Shown piece by piece: positions 1 through 6,914 of a DNA stretch of 19,018 nt. The notes beneath the pieces were generated by a model, which was not told where the DNA came from, made no database searches, and worked only from the letters and a program-made list of their open reading frames with translations. The DNA is from JBJMHZ01 sp045807125 (GTDB taxonomy: Bacteria; Actinomycetota; Actinomycetes; JAWWOL01). Both the position numbers and the translations under genes were made by a program. The stretch covers positions 1-19,018 of the forward strand of contig JBJMHZ010000025.1 in assembly GCA_045807125.1 (NCBI GenBank), written 5' to 3'. Numbering within the stretch: position 1 is the first letter of the stretch; each line of letters begins with the position of its first letter.

Positions 1-1
1 C

Positions 2-160
2 GTCTCGCTGGTCGTCGGCGGCGACACGCTGTTTGCCGGCAACGCGGCCAACCGGCCGCAGATCGCAGGCAACCCCGGCGTCAAGCTCGCCACCGGCTCA
101 CGGGTCGAGGGGCTCGACGTCGCCGGCTCCGGCGGCCCCGCGATCTGCGCCGGCACCGCC
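2..160 (+). CDS. 5'-truncated coding fragment, beta-helix-like
   Basis: Reading frame 2 from the left edge has strongly coding-like third positions (nearly all G/C) for about 50 codons. It translates to a Gly/Val-rich stretch containing GVKLATGSRVEGLDVAGSGG. That rhythm resembles rungs of right-handed parallel beta-helix proteins, where such 'V-x-L-x-x-G-x-x-V-x-G-L-x-V' turns recur. There is no start codon, and the end is undefined because the frame stays open into rpmI. It does not resemble the C-terminus of translation initiation factor IF-3, which normally precedes rpmI. The family assignment rests on a short pattern only. The end given here is where frame usage appears to switch, not a stop codon. 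Confidence 0.3.
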
Positions 161-236
161 GCGCCCTGCACCGCCGCGGCCGGGCCCGGCCCGCCGCGCC
201 CCGGCCGGCGAGCCCGAGCGGGAGACCGGCACCTGA
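3..236 (+). CDS. C-terminal coding tail ending before rpmI (possible infC end)
   Basis: Frame 3 ends at a TGA 62 bases before rpmI. Its last ~25 codons (Pro/Ala/Arg-rich, ending AGEPERETGT) have good third-position GC. This looks like the low-complexity tail that many actinobacterial IF-3 proteins carry, and infC is the usual gene before rpmI. The preceding part of frame 3 (before about base 155) has poor codon use, because frame 2 looks coding there. Either one gene is frameshifted here, or two unrelated pieces are joined in the GC-rich stretch around 150-200. The IF-3 identity is inferred from position and tail composition; no IF-3 core motif is present in the window. Confidence 0.3.
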   Translation, partial: SRWSSAATRCLPATRPTGRRSQATPASSSPPAHGSRGSTSPAPAAPRSAPAPPRPAPPRPGPARRAPAGEPERETGT

Positions 237-256
237 GCGACCACCGGCACCTGTCA

Positions 257-274
257 CCGGCCGCCCCCGGCCGG
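257..274 (+). promoter_or_regulatory. Hairpin in the rpmI leader
   Basis: CCGGCCG (257-263), a CCCC loop and CGGCCGG (268-274) form a perfect 7-bp stem about 8 bases before the rpmI ribosome-binding site (GAGGAG, 283-288). It could shield or present that site, or be the base of a terminator for the upstream gene. There is no U-tract. The function is inferred only. Confidence 0.35.
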
Positions 275-298
275 CCACCACGAGGAGACCCCGGCACC

Positions 299-493
299 AT
301 GCCCAAGAACAAGACGCACAGCGGATCCAAGAAGCGGTTCCGCATCACCGGCGCCGGCAAGATCATGCGGCGGCAGGCCGGGCGCAACCACCTGCTCGAG
401 CACAAGCCCTCGACCCGCACCCGCCGGCTCTACGACGAGGTGCCGCTGGCGAAGGGCGACGCCAGGACGGTCCGCCGCCTGCTCGGCCGCTGA
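299..493 (+). CDS. rpmI: Large ribosomal subunit protein bL35
   Basis: This 64-residue protein has the full L35 pattern: MPKNKTHSGSKKRF at the start, RITGAGKIMRRQAGRNHLLEHK in the middle, and a basic C-terminus ending RRLLGR. Length is typical for the family. It is a small basic component of the 50S subunit that binds 23S rRNA. The ATG start follows a strong GAGGAG Shine-Dalgarno sequence about 10 bases upstream. It is followed by rplT, the usual partner. The frame remains open upstream to the window edge, but the conserved MPK N-terminus and the ribosome-binding site fix the start. In many bacteria the rpmI-rplT pair is controlled by L20 binding to its own mRNA; whether that happens here is not shown by the sequence alone. 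Confidence 0.97.
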   Translation: MPKNKTHSGSKKRFRITGAGKIMRRQAGRNHLLEHKPSTRTRRLYDEVPLAKGDARTVRRLLGR

Positions 494-553
494 CCGGCTG
501 CCGAGCGAACAGACGACACGCACCACCACCGATCGGCGGGCACGGCGCCCCCC

Positions 554-603
554 GGCCCGGCGACGGCCCGCCCCTGGCCCAGGCGAGGGACCGTCGCCGA
601 GCC
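554..603 (+). promoter_or_regulatory. Long stem-loop between rpmI and rplT
   Basis: CGGCGACGG (558-566) pairs perfectly with CCGTCGCCG (591-599). Beyond one C/A mismatch the stem continues with GGC (554-556) against GCC (601-603). The 24-nt loop contains a second short inverted repeat, CCTGG (573-577) and CCAGG (579-583). The structure ends 19 bases before the rplT ribosome-binding site (GAGGAG, 623-628). It fills much of an unusually long (140 nt) gap for this gene pair. Candidate roles are an L20-binding autoregulatory element, an RNase site or a partial terminator; the sequence does not decide. Confidence 0.45.
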
Positions 604-633
604 ACCGTCCGGTGCCGATGACGAGGAGAAGCA

Positions 634-1020
634 GTGGCACGGGTGAAGCGGGCGGTCAACGCCCACAAGAAGCGCCGCGAGGTGCTCGAGCGCGCGAGCG
701 GCTACCGCGGTCAGCGGTCGCGCCTCTACCGCAAGGCCAAGGAGCAGATGCTCCACTCGATGACCTACGCGTACCGCGACCGGCGGGCCCGCAAGGGCGA
801 CTTCCGCCAGCTGTGGATCACGCGCATCAACGCCGCGGCCCGGGCCAATGGCATGACCTACAACCGGCTGGTGCAGGGCCTGCGAGCGGCCGGCGTCGAC
901 GTCGACCGCAAGATGCTCGCCGAGCTCGCGGTCAGCGACCCGGTCGCGTTCACCGCCCTGGTCGACGTGGCGAGGGCAGCGCTCCCGGCCGGTCCGGCCA
1001 GCGACGGCAGCGCCGCCTGA
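634..1020 (+). CDS. rplT: Large ribosomal subunit protein bL20
   Basis: This 128-residue protein matches L20 from end to end: ARVKRAVNAHKKRREVLERASGYRG at the N-terminus, RSRLYRKAKEQMLHSMTYAYRDRRARKGDFRQLWITRINAA in the core, and the globular C-terminal part with NRLVQGLRAAGVDVDRKMLAELA. A short Ala/Gly/Pro-rich tail (PAGPASDGSAA) follows, as in other actinobacteria. L20 is an early 50S assembly protein and in several bacteria represses its own operon. The start is GTG, preceded at good spacing by GAGGAG. A nearby ATG at 612 opens a different frame and is not used. The long stem-loop just upstream is its most likely control element. Confidence 0.97.
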   Translation: MARVKRAVNAHKKRREVLERASGYRGQRSRLYRKAKEQMLHSMTYAYRDRRARKGDFRQLWITRINAAARANGMTYNRLVQGLRAAGVDVDRKMLAELAVSDPVAFTALVDVARAALPAGPASDGSAA

Positions 1021-1103
1021 GCGGCTCGCCGAGCCGGCCGGCGCATGCACCAGCTGCTCCTCGCCGGCCGGCCGATCGGCCGCCCACCGGGACGTCGAGC
1101 GGG

Positions 1104-1943
1104 GTGCTGACCTCGCCGCGCGCCCCACGGGTGGCGGCCGCCCGCCGGCTGGCCCGGCGGGCCATGCGGCAGGCCGAGCGGCGCTTCCTGGTGGAGGGAC
1201 CGCAGGCGGTCGCGGAGGCGCTGGCCGAGCCCGGCGCCGTCGTCGAGGTCTTCGCGACGGCCGAGGCAGGCGAGCGGGTGGCGGCCCTCGTCGCGGCCGC
1301 CGGCTCGGCCGGGCTGCCCGTCCAGCTGGTCAGCGGCGAGGTCATGAGCTCGCTCGCGCAGACGGTCACCCCGCAGGGCATCGTCGCGGTCGCCCGCTTC
1401 CGCGACGTGCCGCTCGCCGAGATCGTGGCGCTCCCGCCGCGGCTGGTGGCCGTGCTGGCCGCCGTCCGCGACCCCGGCAACGCCGGTACGGTGCTGCGCG
1501 CCGCCGACGCCGCCGGGGCCGACGCGATCGTGCTCACCGACGCGTCGGTCGACCCGTACAACGGCAAGTGCGTGCGGGCATCGGCCGGCAGCCTGTTCCA
1601 CCTGCCGTTCGCGGTGGGCGTGCCCGCGCGGCTGGCCGTCGCCGAGCTGCGCGCGGCCGGCCTCGCCGTCCTCGCGGCGACCGGTGCGGGCGGCATCGAC
1701 ATCGACGCCCTCGAGGCCGCCGGCGAGCTCGCCGGGCCGACGGCCTGGATCTTCGGCAACGAGGCGTGGGGGCTGCCCGACGACCTGCTCGGGCTCGCCG
1801 ACAAGGCCGTGCGCGTCCCCATCCACGGTCGCGCCGAGAGCCTCAATCTCGCGACCGCGGCCACCGTCTGCCTCTACGCCTCCGCCCGCGCCCAGCGCCG
1901 CCCGGGTGGCTGCAGGGGGGACGAGTCGCCCGAAAAGACGTAG
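1104..1943 (+). CDS. SpoU/TrmH-family RNA 2'-O-methyltransferase
   Basis: A 279-residue SPOUT-class methyltransferase that uses S-adenosylmethionine to methylate a ribose 2'-OH in rRNA or tRNA. An N-terminal substrate-binding region (RRFLVEGPQAVAEAL, about residues 30-45) is followed by the three SpoU motifs: RDPGNAGTVLRAADAAGAD (about 118-136), IFGNEAWGLPDDLL (about 214-227) and VPIHGRAESLNLATAATVCLYA (about 236-257). These form the knotted cofactor site. The N-terminal part resembles RlmB and thiostrepton-resistance (TsnR) methylases, but the exact target nucleotide cannot be read from the sequence. GTG at 1104 is chosen because homology begins directly after it; the ribosome-binding site is weak (GAGCGGGG), and a second in-frame GTG at 1131 is possible. 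It lies 83 bases after rplT and is probably transcribed with it. Confidence 0.88.
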   Translation: MLTSPRAPRVAAARRLARRAMRQAERRFLVEGPQAVAEALAEPGAVVEVFATAEAGERVAALVAAAGSAGLPVQLVSGEVMSSLAQTVTPQGIVAVARFRDVPLAEIVALPPRLVAVLAAVRDPGNAGTVLRAADAAGADAIVLTDASVDPYNGKCVRASAGSLFHLPFAVGVPARLAVAELRAAGLAVLAATGAGGIDIDALEAAGELAGPTAWIFGNEAWGLPDDLLGLADKAVRVPIHGRAESLNLATAATVCLYASARAQRRPGGCRGDESPEKT

Positions 1944-1946
1944 GCT
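1941..1946 (+). promoter_or_regulatory. Candidate -10 element for the sensor kinase gene
   Basis: TAGGCT, overlapping the methyltransferase stop codon and followed by CG, resembles the TAnnnT -10 elements of actinobacterial promoters. It matches similar hexamers before pheS, argG and tyrS. No convincing -35 is visible. It would give an RNA start about 65-70 bases before the kinase start codon. Confidence 0.3.
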
Positions 1947-2020
1947 CGCGATGCGACGGCGAGACGATCGTCGCAGCGGCGGCCGACGCCGGACGCGGTG
2001 GCGGTGATCCGGAGGTGTCG

Positions 2021-3088
2021 GTGGAGCGTGGGTCTGGGTGGGAGAAGGCCGCCTACGACGACCTCCCTGACGGCGTCGTCGTGGCCGACGAGACCGGCCG
2101 CGTCGTGGTCGTCAATCCAGTCGCCGAGCGGCTGATCGGCCGCAGCGCCGACGAGACGATCGGCCGCGACTACACCGAGGTGCTGCCGCTCACCGATCCG
2201 GCGGGCCGCGACTGGTGGGCCTGCACCCGTCCGTACGACGGCCTGCGCACCCGCACCGGGCAGCCGGAGCGCCGCCTCACGCTGCTGCCGGTCGTGGGTG
2301 GCGAGGGTCGCGAGGTGCTCGTCACCGCCCGCTACGTCCGCGAGGCCGGCGGCCGGGTGCAGCGGCTCGTCGTCGCCATGCGCGACACCGCCGCCCGCGA
2401 GCGGCACGAGCGCAGCAGGGCCGATCTGGTCTCCACGGTGGCGCACGAGCTGCGCTCGCCCCTGACGAGCGTCAAGGGCTTCACCGCCACGCTGCTCGCG
2501 AAGTGGGAGCGGTTCAACGACGACCAGAAGAAGCTCATGCTGCAGACCGTCAACCACGACGCCGACCGGGTCACCCGGCTCATCAGCGAGCTGCTCGACG
2601 TCTCGCGCATCGACTCCGGCCGGCTGGAGCTGCGCAAGCAGGTCGTCGACATCCCGCAGCAGGTCGAGCGCATCATCGCCGGCCGGGTCGCGAGCGGCGA
2701 GGCACCGGAGCGGTTCCAGCTCAGCTGCGACGACGGCCTGCCCGAGATGTGGGTCGACCCCGACAAGCTCGACCAGGTCATCGGCAACCTGCTCGAGAAC
2801 GCGGTGCGCCACGGCAGCGGCACCGTCGCGATCGACGTGCGCAGGCACGGCGACGGCGTCGAGGTGACGGTGGCCGACGAGGGCGAGGGCATCCCCGACG
2901 AGGTGATGTCGCGCATCTTCACGAAGTTCTGGCGCGGCACGCGCCGCGGCAGCACCGGCCTCGGCCTCTACATCGTCAAGGGCCTGGTCGAGGCCCACGG
3001 CGGGTCGATCGAGGTCAGCCGCGCCCCCGGCGGGGGAGCGCTGTTCCGATTCGTGCTGCCCGCCGGGCGGCCGTCCTTCGCGGTCTGA
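2021..3088 (+). CDS. Soluble PAS-domain sensor histidine kinase
   Basis: This 355-residue two-component kinase has no membrane segment, so it should sense a cytoplasmic signal. A PAS domain covers roughly residues 10-125 (LPDGVVVADETGRVVVVNP). The HisKA phosphoacceptor motif VAHELRSPLTSVKG has His142. The HATPase domain shows an N box (NLLENAVRHG, Asn256/Asn260), a G1 box (DEGEGIP, from Asp286), an F box (FTKFW, from 300) and a G2 box (GLGLYIVKG, from 313). GTG at 2021 is preferred because GGAGG lies 5 bases upstream; GTG at 2015 is in frame but overlaps that site. No response regulator is adjacent. The only one in the window is the stand-alone receiver gene at 11283, a possible but unproven partner. 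From memory, a kinase at this position between the methyltransferase gene and pheS also occurs in Streptomyces. Confidence 0.92.
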   Translation: MERGSGWEKAAYDDLPDGVVVADETGRVVVVNPVAERLIGRSADETIGRDYTEVLPLTDPAGRDWWACTRPYDGLRTRTGQPERRLTLLPVVGGEGREVLVTARYVREAGGRVQRLVVAMRDTAARERHERSRADLVSTVAHELRSPLTSVKGFTATLLAKWERFNDDQKKLMLQTVNHDADRVTRLISELLDVSRIDSGRLELRKQVVDIPQQVERIIAGRVASGEAPERFQLSCDDGLPEMWVDPDKLDQVIGNLLENAVRHGSGTVAIDVRRHGDGVEVTVADEGEGIPDEVMSRIFTKFWRGTRRGSTGLGLYIVKGLVEAHGGSIEVSRAPGGGALFRFVLPAGRPSFAV

Positions 3089-3159
3089 CCCGGCGGGCGC
3101 CTCCTGCCCTCGCCACCCCCTGTCCGCCCCGATGCGCCGACGCGCGCCCGGCGGCTGCC

Positions 3160-3165
3160 TAGACT
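3160..3165 (+). promoter_or_regulatory. Candidate -10 element for pheST
   Basis: TAGACT, followed by CG, lies 34 bases before the pheS ATG and fits the actinobacterial TAnnnT -10 pattern. It predicts an RNA start near 3172 and a leader of about 28 nt. That leader is too short for a T-box or an attenuator with a leader peptide. There is no clear -35 hexamer. Confidence 0.4.
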
Positions 3166-3199
3166 CGCAGCGACCTCTTCCCCTGGAGCCGACCGACCC

Positions 3200-4309
3200 A
3201 TGTCCGGACCGAACGACGACTACGACCCCAAGCAGGTGTCGACCCTGGCGCCGACCGCGCTCGACGAGGCGGTCACGGCCGGGCTGGCGGCCATCGCGGC
3301 CGCCGGCGACCTCGACGCCCTCGCCGCGGCGCGGGTGGCCCACCTCGGCGACCGGTCGCCGGTGGCCCTGGCCCGCCGCGAGATCGGCGCGCTGCCGCCG
3401 CACGCGCGGGCCGAGGCCGGGCGCCGGGTCAACGAGGCGCTCGCCGCGCTGACGACCACGTACGAGGAGCGTCGCGCGGTCCTCGAGCAGGAGCGCGACG
3501 AGCGCGCGCTCGCCGAGGAGTCGGTCGACGTCACCCTGCCCTGGGACCGCCGCCCGCACGGCGCCCGGCACCCGCTCACCACCGTCCAGGAGCGCATCGC
3601 CGACGTCTTCGTGGCGATGGGCTACGAGGTGGCGGAGGGACCCGAGGTCGAGCACGAGTGGTTCAACTTCGACGCGCTGAACTTCGGCGGCGACCACCCG
3701 GCGCGGGCCGAGTCCGACACCCTTTTCGTAGAGCCGGCCGGTGCCGGCCTCGTGCTGCGCACGCACACCTCGCCGGTGCAGGTCCGCAGCCTGCTCCGGC
3801 GCGAGCTTCCGGTGTACGTGATCTGCCCAGGACGCACCTACCGCAACGACCCGCTGGACGCCACGCACACGCCGGTCTTCGGTCAGGTCGAGGGGCTCGC
3901 CGTCGACGAGGGCATCACGATGGCGCACCTTCGCGGGACGCTGGACGCCTACGTGGCCGGCATGTTCGGCGAGGGCATCCGCACGCGCTGGCGCCCGTCG
4001 TACTTCCCGTTCACCGAGCCGTCGGCCGAGATCGACCTGCAGTGCTTCGTGTGCAGGGGCGCGTCCGCCCTGCCAGGCGGCGAGCCGTGCCGCACCTGCT
4101 CGTCGGAGGGCTGGGTCGAGCTCGGCGGGTGCGGCATGGTCAACCCGCGGGTGCTGCGCGCCTGCGGCGTCGACCCCCACCGCTACAGCGGCTTCGCGTT
4201 CGGCATCGGGCTGGAGCGCACGGTGATGTTCCGCAACGGGGTCGAGGACATGCGCGACTTCGTCGAGGGCGACGTCCGCTTCACGCTCGCGTTCGGGATG
4301 GAGGCCTGA
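3200..4309 (+). CDS. pheS: Phenylalanine--tRNA ligase alpha subunit
   Basis: Catalytic subunit of the cytoplasmic (alpha-beta)2 enzyme that charges tRNA-Phe, 369 residues. Residues about 20-105 form the charged N-terminal helical arm that contacts tRNA. The class II core follows: motif 1 around HPLTTVQERI (124-133), motif 2 as CPGRTYRND...FGQVEGL (209-233), and motif 3 as GFAFGIGLER (331-340). Between motifs 2 and 3 an insertion carries two CxxC pairs (Cys282/285 and Cys297/300), probably a small zinc knuckle; similar Cys pairs occur in PheS of Bacillus and Streptomyces. The ATG start follows a GGAG site at 3185-3188, and a candidate promoter lies just upstream. The stop codon overlaps the pheT start by one base (TGATG), so the subunits are probably translated in a coupled way. 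Confidence 0.97.
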   Translation: MSGPNDDYDPKQVSTLAPTALDEAVTAGLAAIAAAGDLDALAAARVAHLGDRSPVALARREIGALPPHARAEAGRRVNEALAALTTTYEERRAVLEQERDERALAEESVDVTLPWDRRPHGARHPLTTVQERIADVFVAMGYEVAEGPEVEHEWFNFDALNFGGDHPARAESDTLFVEPAGAGLVLRTHTSPVQVRSLLRRELPVYVICPGRTYRNDPLDATHTPVFGQVEGLAVDEGITMAHLRGTLDAYVAGMFGEGIRTRWRPSYFPFTEPSAEIDLQCFVCRGASALPGGEPCRTCSSEGWVELGGCGMVNPRVLRACGVDPHRYSGFAFGIGLERTVMFRNGVEDMRDFVEGDVRFTLAFGMEA

Positions 4310-6828
4310 TGCGCGCCCCGCTGTCGTGGCTGCGCGACCACGTCGACCTGCCGGACGGCGTGCCGGCCACGTCCGTCGCAGAGCGGCTCGTGCAGGCCGG
4401 CCTCGAGGTCGAGCGGGTCGAGGAGACCGGCGGCGGCGTCAGCGGCATCGTGGTCGGCGAGGTGCTCGACCTCGTCGACGAGCCACAGCGCAACGGCAAG
4501 ACGATCCGCTGGTGCCACGTCGACGCCGGCGAGGACGGGCCGCGCGGCATCGTCTGCGGGGCGCTCAACTTCGCCGTCGGCGACCGCGTCGTCGTCGCGC
4601 TGCCAGGCGCGGTGCTGCCCGGCGGCTTCCGCATCGCGGCGCGCAAGACGTACGGCCACGTCTCCGACGGGATGATCTGCTCGGCGCGCGAGCTCGGGCT
4701 CTCCGACGACCATGCCGGCATCCTCGTGCTCGACGAGGGTCCCGCGCCGGGCACCGACGCCGTCCAATGGCTCGGGTTGCACGACGCCGTCCTCGACATC
4801 GCCGTGTCTGCCGACCGGTCGTACTGCCTGTCGATGCGCGGCGTGGCGCGCGAGGCGGCGACCGCTCTCGGCGTCGGGTTTCGCGACCCGGCCGCGGCCG
4901 GCGCGCCGGGCGTCGAGGAGGGTCCCGGCCACCCGGTGCGGATCGCCGACCGCTCGGGTTGCGACCGCTACGTCGCGCGCACGGTCGACGGCGTCGATCC
5001 CGCCCGGCGATCGCCGCTGTGGCTGCAGCGGCGGCTCTGGCTGGCCGGGATGCGCCCGGTCTCGCTGGTGGTCGACGTGACCAACCACGTCATGCTCGAC
5101 ACCGGCCAGCCGCTGCACGCCTTCGACGCCGACCGGTTGCGCGGAGCGCTCGTGGTGCGCCGCGCCGCGGCCGGCGAGCGGCTGGCCACCCTCGACGGCG
5201 TCGACCGCGCGCTGGACCCCGACGACCTCGTGATCGCCGACAACGACGGCCCCGTCGCGCTCGCCGGCGTGATGGGCGGCACGCGCTCCGAGTGCCATGC
5301 GGGCACCGTGCGCGTCGTGATCGAGGCGGCTCGCTTCGACCCGGCGTCGGTGGCGCGGACCGCGCGCCGGCACCGGCTGCCGAGCGAGGCGTCGCGGCGG
5401 TTCGAGCGCGGCGTCGACGACGCGCTCGCGCCGTGCGCGGCCGAGATCGCCGTCGCGATGCTCGAGCGGCTGGCCGGCGCCAGGCGGGCGCCGGGCGGCA
5501 CCGACGTCGACCACCGCCCGCCGCCGGTGACGATCGAGCTGCCCCTCGACCTGCCGGGCCGCACGGCCGGCCTCGACTACCCGCCCGAGGTGGTGCGCCG
5601 CCGGCTGCGCGACGTCGGCTGCGCGCTCGCCGACGGCCCGGACGGCTCGGTCGGCTCGGACGGCCCGGACGGCTCGGACGGCTCGGTCATGGTCACGGTG
5701 ACGCCGCCGAGCTGGCGGCCCGACCTGCGCCAGCCGGCCGACCTCGTCGAGGAGGTCGTCCGGCTCGAGGGGTACGACCAGGTGCCCGCGCGGCTGCCAC
5801 CCGCGCCGGCGGGGCGTGGGCTCACCCGCGCCCAGCGGCTGCGCCGGCAGGTGGGCCGTGCGCTCGCCGCCGACGGCTGGGTCGAGGTGGTCTGCTACCC
5901 GTTCGTCGGCGACGCAGCGCTCGACGCGCTCATGCTGCCGGCCGACGACGAGCGCCGCCGCGTCGTCCGGCTGGCCAACCCGCTCGCCGACGACGAGCCG
6001 TACCTGCGGACCAGCCTGCTCCCCGGCCTGCTCGCCACGCTCGTCCGCAACGTCGGCCGCGGCCTCCCCGACGTGGCGCTGTACGAGTCCGGCTCGGTGT
6101 TCCTGGCCACCCCGGCGCCCGCTACCGCCCCGCTCTGGCCCGGCATCGAGGAGCGGCCGACCGACGCCGTCCTCGCCGGCCTCGACGCGCTCCTGCCGGC
6201 CCAGCCGCGCCACGTGGCCGCCGTGGCCTGCGGCGCCGCCGAGCCGGCCGGCTGGTGGGGGCCGGGGCGCCCGGTCACCTGGGCCGACGCGATCGCCGCC
6301 GCCCGCACCGTCGCGGCCGCGGCCGGCGTCGGGCTCGACGTGGTCGCCTCCCCGGCGGCGCCGTTCCACCCCGGCAGGGGCGCGCTGCTGCGGGCCGGTG
6401 GCGGCGCGGTGGGGCAGGCTGGCGAGCTGCACCCGCGGGTGGTGGCCGCGCTCGGCCTCCCCGCCCGTACGGTGGCGATGGAGCTCGACCTCGACGCGCT
6501 GCTCGCGATCGACCCCGGGGTGGTGCCGGCGCCGTCGGTGCCGGCCTACCCGGCGGTGGGCCGCGACGTCGCGCTCGTCGTGCCACCGGGGGTGCCGGCC
6601 GCCGCCGTGGCCGCCGCCCTGCGCGCCGGGGCCGGGCCGCTCCTCGAGTCGCTGCGCCTGTTCGACGTCTATGCCGGCGAGCAGGTGCCGGCCGGGCACC
6701 GGTCGCTCGCCTATGCCATGCGGCTGCGCGCCCCCGACCGGACCCTGACCGACGAGGAGGCCAACGCCGCCCGCGACGCGGCGGTCGCCGCGGTCGCCGA
6801 GCGCACGGGGGCGCGGCTGCGCTCCTGA
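4309..6828 (+). CDS. pheT: Phenylalanine--tRNA ligase beta subunit
   Basis: The 839-residue beta subunit holds the tRNA-binding and editing domains. MRAPLSWLRDHVDLP is the standard N-terminus. An EMAP-like tRNA-binding domain follows (about 40-150, with GDRVVVALPGAVLPGGFRI). The B3/B4 editing domain is at about 210-375 (VVDVTNHVMLDTGQPLHAFD; GVMGGTRSE). The B5 domain is at about 400-475 (PPSWRPDLRQPADLVEEVVRLEGYD), then a catalytic-like core (about 490-690, with LANPLADDEPYLRTSLLPGLL). The C-terminal anticodon-binding FDX-ACB domain begins around PAYPAVGRDVALVV. Length is at the upper end for the family, partly because of a Gly/Asp/Ser repeat in B5. The start overlaps the pheS stop. The whole gene is intact. 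Confidence 0.97.
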   Translation: MRAPLSWLRDHVDLPDGVPATSVAERLVQAGLEVERVEETGGGVSGIVVGEVLDLVDEPQRNGKTIRWCHVDAGEDGPRGIVCGALNFAVGDRVVVALPGAVLPGGFRIAARKTYGHVSDGMICSARELGLSDDHAGILVLDEGPAPGTDAVQWLGLHDAVLDIAVSADRSYCLSMRGVAREAATALGVGFRDPAAAGAPGVEEGPGHPVRIADRSGCDRYVARTVDGVDPARRSPLWLQRRLWLAGMRPVSLVVDVTNHVMLDTGQPLHAFDADRLRGALVVRRAAAGERLATLDGVDRALDPDDLVIADNDGPVALAGVMGGTRSECHAGTVRVVIEAARFDPASVARTARRHRLPSEASRRFERGVDDALAPCAAEIAVAMLERLAGARRAPGGTDVDHRPPPVTIELPLDLPGRTAGLDYPPEVVRRRLRDVGCALADGPDGSVGSDGPDGSDGSVMVTVTPPSWRPDLRQPADLVEEVVRLEGYDQVPARLPPAPAGRGLTRAQRLRRQVGRALAADGWVEVVCYPFVGDAALDALMLPADDERRRVVRLANPLADDEPYLRTSLLPGLLATLVRNVGRGLPDVALYESGSVFLATPAPATAPLWPGIEERPTDAVLAGLDALLPAQPRHVAAVACGAAEPAGWWGPGRPVTWADAIAAARTVAAAAGVGLDVVASPAAPFHPGRGALLRAGGGAVGQAGELHPRVVAALGLPARTVAMELDLDALLAIDPGVVPAPSVPAYPAVGRDVALVVPPGVPAAAVAAALRAGAGPLLESLRLFDVYAGEQVPAGHRSLAYAMRLRAPDRTLTDEEANAARDAAVAAVAERTGARLRS
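5632..5688 (+). repeat. Short tandem repeat inside pheT (Asp-Gly-Pro/Ser units)
   Basis: Imperfect 9-bp units of the type GACGGC(C/T)CG(G) are repeated in frame and encode DGPDGSVGSDGPDGSDGSV (residues 442-460). The insert falls in a loop of the B5 domain just before the conserved PPSWRPDL segment. In-frame units suggest slippage that keeps the gene functional. Copy number may vary among strains. Confidence 0.8.
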
Positions 6829-6907
6829 GCCGGACGGCGGCGGGCAGCGGCAGCGACCCGGCTGAGTTCGGTGCCGCACCAGGGCTGGCGGCCCCTCCAA
6901 CCCCCTG

Positions 6908-6913
6908 TATTGT
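6908..6913 (+). promoter_or_regulatory. Candidate -10 element for the arg operon
   Basis: TATTGT is the most AT-rich hexamer in the pheT-argC gap and ends one base before the operator palindrome. It predicts an RNA start near 6920, inside the operator, so a bound repressor would block initiation. No clear -35 hexamer is seen. TAGACG at 6931-6936 is an alternative -10. Confidence 0.4.
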
Positions 6914-6914
6914 C

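Noticed and set aside
2..298. rpmI extended upstream in frame to the window edge
   Set aside because: The conserved MPKNKTHSG start and a strong ribosome-binding site set the L35 start; the open upstream frame is treated separately as a fragment.
1951..2007. 18-residue Arg-rich ORF (MRRRDDRRSGG...) between the methyltransferase and kinase genes
   Set aside because: Its composition is what any shifted GC-rich frame gives. It is only four bases from the -10-like TAGGCT, has no ribosome-binding site and has no overlap with its neighbours.
5632..5688. CRISPR-like short repeats
   Set aside because: The units are contiguous, in frame within pheT, and have no spacers.
6828..6863. AGCCGG...CCGGCT inverted repeat after pheT as terminator
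   Set aside because: Only six pairs with a 24-nt loop and no U-tract; too weak to call.
1874..6900. Very long open frames on the minus strand (for example 1874-4180 and 4183-6900)
   Set aside because: They lie exactly opposite the kinase, pheS and pheT, are Arg/Gly/Ala/His-rich with no family motif, and are expected antisense openings in very GC-rich coding DNA.
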